8,244 bases of DNA from an uncultured bacterium (GCA_937868555.1 CALMNI010000137.1:1-8244), one strand, 5' to 3'; positions 1 to 6,916 are shown, numbered from the stretch's first letter. Translations and numbers: made by a program. Notes: generated from the sequence alone by a model not told the origin.

Positions 1-819
1 TGTTGGGCAAACATTAGCTATGCACAATCTGACTCGGCGGTAACTGCTTCTCGCTCTTCAAAGATAACTTACGACCTTGGTTACATCGGACTCTTAGGAA
101 ATTTTAATTATTATGAAGACCGACAGACTAAAGATGTTAGTTTTCGCGCCGGCTTTGGTGCATCATATATATTCAAAAAAACGCGCGTTCAATCCTGGAC
201 CTTCGTTGATTATAACGGAGAAAACTTTATCAAAAATATAATGTTCAAAGTAGGATATACCCTTAACAATAACGCTTCTCTTTCCGCAGGGCATATCCCA
301 ACATTTTCCGCGCTGATGCGTCCCAACCCTATTTCCGAAGCTGGCCATTTTGAGAATTGGACAGCACAGCAATTACCAGGAGTTGCTCTCGGTGCGGGCA
401 TCACACTAAACGACTCAAACGCAACATTGGGCGTCGGCGTTTACAACAGACTACACAATGCCGAACTACATGGCTATGTAAACATCTCTGGACTGACATT
501 AGTTGAATACTATAACGTCAACAAAAAAAACTGGGGTGCTGGCATTAATTTCCGCAACGATCTGGTTTGCTTTGAAGGTGTTATAACGGATAGCGTGTAC
601 GGAGTTCTTTCTTCAGTAAAAATCTCCAAGGAAGAAGATATTTCCATATACGGCGTACTGGGTGCAAACAGAGAAAAAGAATGGTTAAAACAAGAAATTG
701 GAATAACCAAAAATTTCACAACAGGAAATTATTCGAAATTTTCTTTAAGCGGACTCTTTGGTCTCGGATATGAGCATAAACAAAAAATGGTAAGAGCGTA
801 TTTTTTAGTACATATTTAA
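1..819 (+). CDS. Secreted beta-strand-rich protein, possible beta-barrel, 5' end outside the window
   Basis: The frame is open from base 1 to the TAA at 817-819 (272 visible residues), so the first in-frame ATG at 241 is internal rather than the start. The first visible residues (CWANISYAQSDSAV) look like the tail of a signal peptide with a plausible SYA|QSD cleavage site. If so, only about 15-20 residues are missing. The rest is rich in alternating polar/hydrophobic stretches, Gly, Tyr and Asn (for example LGVGVYNRL, WGAGINF, SLSGLFGLGYEH), the texture of antiparallel beta strands as in outer-membrane porin-like barrels. The last strand reads MVRAYFLVHI and does not end in the aromatic residue typical of BAM-folded porins. 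I do not recognise a family. Function is unknown: a surface or envelope beta-barrel or beta-sandwich is inference. A terminator follows about 50 bp downstream, so this gene ends its transcript. Confidence 0.72.
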   Translation, partial: CWANISYAQSDSAVTASRSSKITYDLGYIGLLGNFNYYEDRQTKDVSFRAGFGASYIFKKTRVQSWTFVDYNGENFIKNIMFKVGYTLNNNASLSAGHIPTFSALMRPNPISEAGHFENWTAQQLPGVALGAGITLNDSNATLGVGVYNRLHNAELHGYVNISGLTLVEYYNVNKKNWGAGINFRNDLVCFEGVITDSVYGVLSSVKISKEEDISIYGVLGANREKEWLKQEIGITKNFTTGNYSKFSLSGLFGLGYEHKQKMVRAYFLVHI

Positions 820-872
820 AAAATAATTTTTAAACCACAAAAAATAGGCGTCATAATTAGTATTTTCTTTTT

Positions 873-911
873 AACCTCCTTGAGATTATTCTTAAGGGGG
901 TTATATTTTTT
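873..911 (+). terminator. Rho-independent terminator after the beta-rich gene
   Basis: AACCTCCTTGAG (873-884) pairs with CTTAAGGGGGTT (891-902) over 12 positions, two of them G-U, around a six-base loop ATTATT. A T-rich tract ATATTTTTT (903-911) follows at once. This is a complete intrinsic terminator for the plus strand. There is no matching A-run on the left, so it is unlikely to serve the minus strand. It separates the upstream gene from the transporter promoter. Confidence 0.85.
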
Positions 912-933
912 ACTAGCCAAAAATGTAAGATAC

Positions 934-942
934 TGCTAATAT
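934..942 (+). promoter_or_regulatory. Extended -10 promoter of the transporter-repair operon
   Basis: TGCTAATAT matches the extended -10 pattern TGnTATAAT, with TG at 934-935 and the hexamer TAATAT at 937-942. No convincing -35 hexamer lies 16-18 bp upstream, which is common for extended -10 promoters. The expected transcription start is near 949, only about 7 bases before the ATG at 956, so the mRNA would be nearly leaderless. It lies just after the terminator, as expected for a new unit. Confidence 0.55.
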
Positions 943-955
943 TGGTTCATTAAAC

Positions 956-1831
956 ATGAAAACTATGGGTAGTATTTTCGCGGGCTTTGCAATAATTTTT
1001 TGGGGAATCGGGGACTTTCTTATACAACGCAGCGCCCGCCGCGTTGGCAGTTTAGTTGCTCTTTTTACAATGACAGCTTTTGGAGCTATTGTTTTCCTCC
1101 CTTTTTCGTATACAGAAATTATTACAATTTTTCACTCAAGGCCTCATGAGCTCGGTACTTTAGGCCTCGCCTCTCTTATTATTTTATGCGCCGGGTTATT
1201 ACAATTCCAAGCTCTGAAAATAGGCAAACTCTCCGTTATTGAACCGATTTACGCGCTCGAAATTCCTGTTACTGCCATCTTAGCTTTTTTTGTCTTAGGC
1301 GAACATGTTAATCCGACGCAAATTTCTTTAATAACTATTATTATAGTAGGAATTTTGCTCGTTTCCATACAGTCGTGGAAGGCAATAGCAAAAAATAGTA
1401 TTGAAGCTGGAGTGTGGTATGCCGTCGCGGCCATAGTGGCTATGGGAGCAGTAAATTTTATGGTGGGGCTTAGTTCTCGCCTTACAAGCCCTTTTATTAT
1501 TCTATGGTTCTCCTGCACTTTTATTGCTCTTGTCATTTTAATTTATTTATTATGCACTCAACGCGCAGCTGAAATAATAAAAAATTGGCGACAAAACAAA
1601 GGCCTGCTTTTAGCCCTAGGGGCGAGCGATAATTTTGCTTGGCTTGCCTACAGCGCGAGTGCTCTCTATTTGCCGCTGGCAATTGCAACTAGCCTTAGTG
1701 AAAGTTACATCGCAGTTTCCGCACTACTTGGTATATGTATTAATAAAGAAAAACTGCGTACCCATCAAATAGTAGGCCTCTGTATTGTTATATGCGGAGT
1801 TGTCATTTTGTCCTTGCTAACTAATACCTAA
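956..1831 (+). CDS. EamA/DMT-family membrane transporter
   Basis: This is a 291-residue integral inner-membrane protein of the drug/metabolite transporter superfamily, likely exporting or importing a small metabolite; the substrate cannot be read from sequence. Ten hydrophobic segments are visible, near residues 4-24, 30-51, 66-86, 94-115, 121-139, 149-171, 178-200, 215-236, 241-262 and 270-288. They form the duplicated 5+5 arrangement of two EamA domains. Typical EamA features are the EPIYALEIPVTAILAFFVLGE segment ending repeat 1 (residues 96-116) and the equivalent SLSESYIAVSALLGI segment in repeat 2 (246-260), each followed by a charged turn and a last helix. Length is normal for the family (about 290-300). 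The ATG at 956 has no Shine-Dalgarno sequence and sits about 13 bp after an extended -10 element. The next gene starts 1 bp after its stop, so the two are almost certainly cotranscribed. Confidence 0.9.
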   Translation: MKTMGSIFAGFAIIFWGIGDFLIQRSARRVGSLVALFTMTAFGAIVFLPFSYTEIITIFHSRPHELGTLGLASLIILCAGLLQFQALKIGKLSVIEPIYALEIPVTAILAFFVLGEHVNPTQISLITIIIVGILLVSIQSWKAIAKNSIEAGVWYAVAAIVAMGAVNFMVGLSSRLTSPFIILWFSCTFIALVILIYLLCTQRAAEIIKNWRQNKGLLLALGASDNFAWLAYSASALYLPLAIATSLSESYIAVSALLGICINKEKLRTHQIVGLCIVICGVVILSLLTNT

Positions 1832-1832
1832 T

Positions 1833-2171
1833 ATGCGCGTTTGGGATATCTCTCCATCATTACTCTGTCGTCAACATCTCCTCGGAGAACATAGGGAACT
1901 ACATGGTCTTTGGAATATTTTAACAAAACACGGCAACAGCGGTGGCTATTCGCATCACCCCGAAACAAAACGCTGGGTTGGAAAATTAAAAGCTTTATAT
2001 GCACGACATCAAGCGCTCGTCGCCGAAATGGAAAAGCGCGGCTATAAGCATAAAACGCCTCTTGATAAAAAATTTGCTACCGGCAAAGCTACTCAAAGCT
2101 TTTTTATTGATAGCCCGACAAAACAAAAAAAACTTCTTAAGGAGAAACCCTGCGATTGCCCCATAAAATAA
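1833..2171 (+). CDS. Pyrimidine dimer DNA glycosylase/endonuclease V-like protein
   Basis: This small basic protein of 112 residues probably removes UV-induced cyclobutane pyrimidine dimers by glycosylase plus AP-lyase action, as T4 endonuclease V (DenV) does. The N-terminal stretch CRQHLLGEHREL (residues 12-23) aligns with DenV ADQHLMAEYREL. His15, Arg21 and Glu22 fall on DenV His16, Arg22 and the catalytic Glu23. A conserved-looking block follows, GGYSHHPETKRWVGKL (37-52) and a helix to about residue 70 (MEKRGY), then a Lys-rich tail ending CDCPIK. It is shorter than DenV (138 residues). Residue 2 is Arg, whereas DenV uses the amine of Thr2 as nucleophile after Met removal, so the exact chemistry is uncertain. 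It starts 1 bp after the transporter stop without a ribosome binding site, so translation probably depends on coupling. A hairpin follows the stop directly. The family assignment is by eye from memory of DenV. Confidence 0.78.
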   Translation: MRVWDISPSLLCRQHLLGEHRELHGLWNILTKHGNSGGYSHHPETKRWVGKLKALYARHQALVAEMEKRGYKHKTPLDKKFATGKATQSFFIDSPTKQKKLLKEKPCDCPIK

Positions 2172-2203
2172 TATCCCCTGCCGTCAATGACAACAGGGGA
2201 ATT
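2170..2203. terminator. Hairpin between convergent genes, probable shared terminator
   Basis: TCCCCTG (2174-2180) pairs with CAGGGGA (2194-2200). Inside, GTC (2183-2185) pairs with GAC (2189-2191). Outside, AAT (2170-2172) can pair with ATT (2201-2203) past a bulged A. On the minus strand the stem is followed by ATTATTTTAT, a moderate U-tract; on the plus strand only a weak ATTGTACT follows. It begins at the stop of the glycosylase gene, and the minus-strand stop codon at 2184-2186 lies within the inner stem. It therefore probably ends both transcripts, better on the minus strand. Confidence 0.6.
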
Positions 2204-2678
2204 GTACTCCTAAGAGATTAATAATTTTTGGATATCTTTTTTTGTATTCGAGAAGTTTATCGGGATCTTTCTCGGCTTTTTGTATTGCCTCAATGGAAAT
2301 ACTTTTTAACAAACGAAAGGACTCGTCTCGAAATAATTCTTTGAATGAACCTATATTCCGCTCGTAATAAAAAAGTACCTCTTCAGCTGAAGGTTCTTTG
2401 ACTGAAACAAAAACAAATAAGCAGGAAAAAACTGCCTCTTTATAAAGCCAGGCATTAAAATGAAGATTGAACACAAAGGAACGCATTCTTTCCACCGCAA
2501 TAATTAAGGCAAACATCTGAAATATCTCCGGCAGACCTAAGGCCATGAGAGTAAACAGCGTTAGCATATAACTTACTGCGAAAATAATATTGTGTATCAA
2601 GCGCTCCTCTTCAAGATATTGCGTCAGTAATTCAGCTCGCTCAGTAGCGATTTGTTCTAAATGAACTATATGTATCAT
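2184..2678 (-). CDS. Unrecognised small membrane protein
   Basis: The protein has 164 residues and belongs to no family I can name. An N-terminal charged amphipathic helix (residues 5-28, rich in Glu and Arg: LEQIATERAELLTQYLEEER) precedes a long hydrophobic stretch at 29-62, probably two closely packed membrane helices with a Gly-Leu-Pro turn at 48-50. A third hydrophobic segment lies near 82-94 (VFSCLFVFVSV). The C-terminal half (95-164) is hydrophilic and helical with many Lys and Glu, likely cytoplasmic, ending with a Cys pair (PCCH). The ATG at 2676-2678 lacks a Shine-Dalgarno sequence; the leader is A-rich. The gene is transcribed alone, divergent from polA and convergent with the glycosylase gene. 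It reads as a real gene because it fills the space neatly between a putative promoter and a hairpin at its stop, and its composition is sensible. Function unknown. Confidence 0.65.
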   Translation of the reverse strand: MIHIVHLEQIATERAELLTQYLEEERLIHNIIFAVSYMLTLFTLMALGLPEIFQMFALIIAVERMRSFVFNLHFNAWLYKEAVFSCLFVFVSVKEPSAEEVLFYYERNIGSFKELFRDESFRLLKSISIEAIQKAEKDPDKLLEYKKRYPKIINLLGVQFPCCH

Positions 2679-2699
2679 TTTTTATTTTGGTTTTTTATA

Positions 2700-2728
2700 A
2701 TCAAAACATGCTCCAAGAATTAAGTCAA
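2700..2728 (-). promoter_or_regulatory. Putative promoter of the 2184-2678 membrane protein gene
   Basis: Read on the minus strand, TTGACT (2728-2723; five of six to TTGACA) is followed after exactly 17 bp by TTTGAT (2705-2700; four of six to TATAAT). A TG one base upstream of that hexamer (2708-2707) makes an extended -10. The start would be near 2693, giving a leader of about 15 bases before the ATG at 2678. A second TA-rich box (TTATAA, about 2700-2695) is an alternative -10 but sits 22 bp from the -35, too far. Confidence 0.4.
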
Positions 2729-2751
2729 TATCGAGCCACGAGCTTAGTATA

Positions 2752-2760
2752 TGGTATAAT
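2752..2760 (+). promoter_or_regulatory. Perfect extended -10 promoter of polA-murD
   Basis: TGGTATAAT is an exact match to the extended -10 consensus, with TATAAT at 2755-2760. No -35 hexamer is recognisable 16-18 bp upstream. Initiation about 7 bases downstream would fall near 2767, only about 6 bases before the polA ATG at 2773. As at 934-942, this implies a nearly leaderless mRNA. It is the only good promoter seen for polA and the overlapping murD. Confidence 0.65.
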
Positions 2761-2772
2761 ATCTCTACATCT

Positions 2773-5586
2773 ATGCCTCCAAAAAAGCTACCAAAACTCT
2801 TGATTTTCGATGGGAACGCCCTTATTCATAGGAGTTTTCATGCTTTACCGCCGACCATGAAAACAAGTAAAGGCGAGATCGTAAATGCCGTCTACGGTTT
2901 TACGGCTTTTGTTTTACGCGCTATTAAAGAGTTTAGACCGGAAATGGTAGCGGTCGCTTTTGACGAAAAGGGCGGCAATTTTAGGCATGTCACCTACGAC
3001 AAATATAAAGCTAATCGCGTTAAGGCCCCCGACGAATTATATTCGCAAATACCACGCGCCCGCGAAATTGCTGAGGCTCTCGAAATCCCCGTTTTTAGGA
3101 TCGCCGGCTGCGAAGCCGACGATGTGATTGGAACCATTGTCCGCAAAGTCAAAGATGCTGAAAAAATCATTGTTACCGGGGATATGGATACTTTGCAACT
3201 TGTCGATGAACATACCAAAGTTTATACGATGAGCCGCGGCTTTAATGACAGCATCCTATACGACGAAAAACAAGTTAAAGAACGCTATGGATTAACGCCA
3301 GATCAAATTATTGAATTCAAAGCTTTGCGCGGCGATCCTAGTGATAATATTCCCGGTGTTAAAGGCATTGGCGAAAAAACCGCTATCGAATTATTGCAAG
3401 AATTTCAAACGGTAAAAAATCTTTACAAAAATTTAAAGTCCGCTGCTATTAAGCCGCGTATTAAAGAATTACTGGAACAGCATAAAGATGATGCTCTCAT
3501 GAGCCATGATCTTGCAACTATCCGTTGTGATATTTCCTTCCCTTTTGACGAAAAAGCGCTATCCTTCGGCGGCTTTGATAGGCAAAAAGCTGAGCGCTTA
3601 TTTATTGATTTGGAATTTAAATCGCTACTTCCCCGCCTTTCGCAAACCGGCGTCATTGATAAAAAAGCTTCAACACTTTTGCAAAACGCCCGCAGCGCTG
3701 ATAAATTTAAACGGGATCAAGAAGAATTCAACTATACCATTGTTACTACCGATAAAGAATTTTCTTCTTTCTTAAAAAAACTAAGCGTGCAAAAACGCTT
3801 TGCTTTTGACACTGAAACAAGCGGCCTCAATCATTTTCAAGCCGACCTCTTAGGCGCTAGTTTTAGTTGGAAGAATGGCGAAGCCTATTATCTTGTCATA
3901 AATCAAAAAAATACTAATACCAAAAACGGGAAAAAAGATTTATTTAGCTGGAATAAAACAATTGCATCATCGGACGCCGCTATGCACCCCTGGCTCGCGA
4001 AGCTCAAACCGATTATGGAAAAGGCGGGTATAAAAAAAATCGCCCACAACGGAAAATTTGATATTAAGATTCTTAAGCAATTCGGCATTTCAGTCCAAGG
4101 CCTAGATTTTGATACCATGATTGCCGCCTATGTCCTTAACCCCGGCAGCCGCCACTACAGCCTTGATGATCTTGCCTTTGACCGCCTTGGCTTTGAAAAA
4201 ATCAGTACCAGCGACCTTATAGGCACCGGCAAAGAGGCAGTTGAATTTTCGGCTTTAGCAATAGAGCGTCTTGGAATTTATGCCTGCGAAGATGCTGATA
4301 TTACGTGGCGATTGTATGCTGGATTAGAAAAAGAACTTACCAAAGAAAAGCTGAAAAAACTTTTTTCAACATTAGAAATCGACCTCATCCCCTGCTTAAT
4401 TGAAATGGAATTACAAGGCATTAGTCTTGATACCGCCTATCTAAAAAATCTTGAGAAAGAAGTTGACGCCGATATCGCGGCCATTCAAAAAAAGATTTGG
4501 AAAATATGCGGTAAACAATTTAATATTAGCTCGACTAAACAATTACAAGAAATATTATTCAAAGATCTCAATATCTCAACGGCGGGATTAAGCCGCACTA
4601 AAACAGGAATTTCAACCGGCGCCGATGAACTAGCCAAGCTCAAGGGCCGACATGAGATTATAGATCTTATCACTAATTATCGAGAATTAACTAAACTAGC
4701 TTCAACCTATATTAAAACACTGCCAGAGCTCATTGAGTCCACTACTAACCGCATTCATACCTCCTATAATCAAACTATTGCCGCCACCGGTCGCCTTTCT
4801 TCAACTGATCCTAATTTACAAAACATTCCCATTCGTACTGATTTAGGTCGTAAAATCCGCCGCGCCTTTGTTGCCAAAAAGGGCTATGAATTAGTGAGTA
4901 TTGACTACTCGCAACTTGAACTGCGTATAGCCGCTCATATCACCAACGATCCGGTTCTTAAAAAAGCCTTTAAAAATAACGAGGATGTACACACCGCCAC
5001 CGCTGCCCTTATCAACCACGTTGCTCCTCATAAGGTAACAACAGCCATGCGCCGCCAAGCCAAAACTATTAACTTTGGCATTCTCTACGGACAAGGACCC
5101 CATGGATTAGCGCAAACTGCCGAAATCTCCTATGAAGAAGCGCGAAAATTTATAGAAGAATATTTTAAGGCCTACAAAAATATTAAAAAATATGTCGATG
5201 AGACTATCGCCACCGCCAAAGAAAGCGGCTATGTCGAAACGCTGTTTGGCCGCAAACGCTACTTGCCTGATTTAAATGCCTCTAACGCTATGGTCCGCAA
5301 AAGCGCCGAACGCATGGCCATCAACACCCCTATTCAAGGAACAGAAGCTGACATGATTAAATTAGCGATGATACGCGTTCATGATTTAATTGAAGAAAAA
5401 TATAAAGGACGCATCTCCCTATTACTACAAGTTCATGATGAATTACTTTTTGAAGCTGAACCGGCAGTAATAAAGACTGCCGTACCGGAAATTATTAAGA
5501 TTATGGAAAATGTTATAAAACTTTCCGTTCCTGTTATTGCTGATGCCAAGCAAGGCGTAAATTGGGAAAACATGAAAGCCTTATGA
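2773..5586 (+). CDS. polA: DNA polymerase I with 5' nuclease and proofreading domains
   Basis: This 937-residue three-domain enzyme is of full normal length and acts in Okazaki fragment maturation and excision repair. The 5'-3' nuclease (about 1-295) shows LIFDGNALIHRS (Asp13), AFDE (Asp64), EADD (114-117), TGDMD (135-139) and the GDPSDNIPGVKGIGEKT helix-hairpin-helix region (187-203). The 3'-5' exonuclease (about 320-520) keeps all three motifs: FDTET (Asp346, Glu348), HNGKFD (Asn426, Asp430) and YACED (Tyr503, Asp507), so proofreading should be active. The polymerase domain has motif A IDYSQLELRI (Asp711), motif B RRQAKTINFGILYG (Lys764, Phe768, Tyr772) and motif C QVHDE (His888, Asp889, Glu890). 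Phe768 is at the E. coli Phe762 position, implying ordinary discrimination against dideoxynucleotides. The ATG at 2773 opens directly into the conserved nuclease strand, and a perfect extended -10 lies just upstream. The stop overlaps the murD start by ATGA. Confidence 0.97.
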   Translation: MPPKKLPKLLIFDGNALIHRSFHALPPTMKTSKGEIVNAVYGFTAFVLRAIKEFRPEMVAVAFDEKGGNFRHVTYDKYKANRVKAPDELYSQIPRAREIAEALEIPVFRIAGCEADDVIGTIVRKVKDAEKIIVTGDMDTLQLVDEHTKVYTMSRGFNDSILYDEKQVKERYGLTPDQIIEFKALRGDPSDNIPGVKGIGEKTAIELLQEFQTVKNLYKNLKSAAIKPRIKELLEQHKDDALMSHDLATIRCDISFPFDEKALSFGGFDRQKAERLFIDLEFKSLLPRLSQTGVIDKKASTLLQNARSADKFKRDQEEFNYTIVTTDKEFSSFLKKLSVQKRFAFDTETSGLNHFQADLLGASFSWKNGEAYYLVINQKNTNTKNGKKDLFSWNKTIASSDAAMHPWLAKLKPIMEKAGIKKIAHNGKFDIKILKQFGISVQGLDFDTMIAAYVLNPGSRHYSLDDLAFDRLGFEKISTSDLIGTGKEAVEFSALAIERLGIYACEDADITWRLYAGLEKELTKEKLKKLFSTLEIDLIPCLIEMELQGISLDTAYLKNLEKEVDADIAAIQKKIWKICGKQFNISSTKQLQEILFKDLNISTAGLSRTKTGISTGADELAKLKGRHEIIDLITNYRELTKLASTYIKTLPELIESTTNRIHTSYNQTIAATGRLSSTDPNLQNIPIRTDLGRKIRRAFVAKKGYELVSIDYSQLELRIAAHITNDPVLKKAFKNNEDVHTATAALINHVAPHKVTTAMRRQAKTINFGILYGQGPHGLAQTAEISYEEARKFIEEYFKAYKNIKKYVDETIATAKESGYVETLFGRKRYLPDLNASNAMVRKSAERMAINTPIQGTEADMIKLAMIRVHDLIEEKYKGRISLLLQVHDELLFEAEPAVIKTAVPEIIKIMENVIKLSVPVIADAKQGVNWENMKAL

Positions 5587-6902
5587 AACCAATATTAAAA
5601 AAACTAGAATCTGAAAAAATTGCCCTTATTGGGTTGGGGTCGGAAAACTATGCCTTACTGCGCTTTCTAATAAAGCATAAATTTAAAGGCGCCCTTACTG
5701 TCTATGATAAAGCTTCAGCAAAAGAATTAGGCGCTCGCTACAAAACTCTGAAGAAAGCCAAGCAGATCACCTGGCGACTGGGATTTCCTCATTACAATGA
5801 AATTAATAACTCCTCTTTGATTTTACGTTCACCGGGGGTATTTGTATCGCCCGCGCTCAGAAAAAAACTAGCCCGAGCAAAAATAAAAATTTCCTGTCCC
5901 ATGCAATTATTCTTGGAGCTATGCCCATCAAACCATACTATCGGCGTAACCGGCACCAAGGGCAAGGGAACAACTTCCAGCTTAATAAAGGCAATTCTTG
6001 AAAAAGGTGGTAAAAAAGCCTGGCTAGGCGGAAACATAGGCATTGCCCCTTTTGAGTTTATAGAAAAAATAAAGAAAAAAGATTGGGTTATTTTAGAATT
6101 ATCAAGTTTCCAGCTTGAGGATATTTTGCAAAGCCCCCACATTGCCGTATTCACTAATTTCTCTCCGGAACATCTTGCTGCCGCCGACCCTCATAACGAT
6201 AACTATCATGTGAGTTTACAAAAATACTGGCAAGCAAAGCTTAATATTTTTGCTTTTCAAAAGAAAAACGACATTGCTATTATTAATCAATCCATACGCC
6301 GTCCCCTGCCTGCTCTTGCGAGCAAAATAATCCGCTTTGCATCCTCCGATCTTCCCTCTCAACTTCAAGGCGAGCACAATAAAGAAAATATTGCTGCCGC
6401 CGTTGCTGTTGCCCAAAATATTGGAATAAACGCCAAGGCTATCTCGGCTGGAATTCTTTCTTTTAAAGGACTGCCCTATAGGCTGGAAAAAATTACGGTC
6501 AAAAATGGCGTAACCTACTATAACGATAGCTTGGCGGGAAACCCCAGCGGTGCTATGACAGCCCTTAAGGCTTTTTCCACTCCAGTTATTTTATTAGCCG
6601 GCGGCGCTGATAAAGGTGCTCGCTTTAATGCCTTAGCAAAATTGGCTTTAAAAAAGACTAAGGCAATAGTTCTATTGTCCGGCGATGCCACTCCCAAACT
6701 AAAAACCGCTCTTATAAAAGCGGGCTATAACAAAAAAAATATTCGCTTAGTACATAACATGCCGCAGGCCATCGCTGCCGCCCGAGCATTTGCCAAGCCC
6801 GGAGATACGATTTTACTGTCGCCCGCCTGCGCAAGCTTTGGCTTATTCAAAAACTATAAAGACCGCGGCGACCAATTTAATGACTGCGTAAGAAAAGGAT
6901 AA
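5583..6902 (+). CDS. murD: UDP-N-acetylmuramoyl-L-alanine--D-glutamate ligase (MurD)
   Basis: This 439-residue cytoplasmic Mur ligase adds D-Glu to UDP-MurNAc-L-Ala using ATP. The N-terminal Rossmann-like domain opens with KIALIGLGSEN (12-22). The ATP loop is GVTGTKGKGTTSS (121-133). LELSSFQLE (171-179), FTNFSPEHL (190-198) and YWQAK with Lys219 (the usual carbamylated lysine) mark the central domain, and GEHNKENIAAA (263-273) its end. The C-terminal domain has FKGLPYRLE (294-302), AGGADKGARF (339-348) and the family signature SPACASFGLFKNYKDRGDQF (413-432). Two changes stand out: the usual DSKATN is DSLAGN (315-320), and the ATP loop has KGKGTT where NGKTT or NGKST is common. The start chosen is the ATG at 5583, overlapping the polA stop (ATGA), rather than the in-frame TTG at 5562, because family similarity begins after it and the overlap suggests translational coupling. 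No Shine-Dalgarno sequence is seen. It belongs to the polA transcript. Confidence 0.94.
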   Translation: MKPILKKLESEKIALIGLGSENYALLRFLIKHKFKGALTVYDKASAKELGARYKTLKKAKQITWRLGFPHYNEINNSSLILRSPGVFVSPALRKKLARAKIKISCPMQLFLELCPSNHTIGVTGTKGKGTTSSLIKAILEKGGKKAWLGGNIGIAPFEFIEKIKKKDWVILELSSFQLEDILQSPHIAVFTNFSPEHLAAADPHNDNYHVSLQKYWQAKLNIFAFQKKNDIAIINQSIRRPLPALASKIIRFASSDLPSQLQGEHNKENIAAAVAVAQNIGINAKAISAGILSFKGLPYRLEKITVKNGVTYYNDSLAGNPSGAMTALKAFSTPVILLAGGADKGARFNALAKLALKKTKAIVLLSGDATPKLKTALIKAGYNKKNIRLVHNMPQAIAAARAFAKPGDTILLSPACASFGLFKNYKDRGDQFNDCVRKG

Positions 6903-6916
6903 AACCGAACTCTTAT

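Noticed and set aside
241..819. ATG at 241 as the start of a 192-residue protein
   Set aside because: The same frame is open back to base 1, and the upstream residues continue the same strand-like pattern after a signal-peptide-like tail.
873..884. CCTCCTT in the terminator stem, matching the 16S anti-Shine-Dalgarno core
   Set aside because: It is explained as one arm of the hairpin; no 16S rRNA sequence surrounds it.
5562..5564. TTG start for murD inside polA
   Set aside because: The ATG at 5583 overlaps the polA stop as ATGA, and the seven extra residues do not resemble MurD.
5792..6154. Minus-strand 120-residue open frame inside murD
   Set aside because: It is antisense to conserved MurD motifs and has no promoter or family resemblance.
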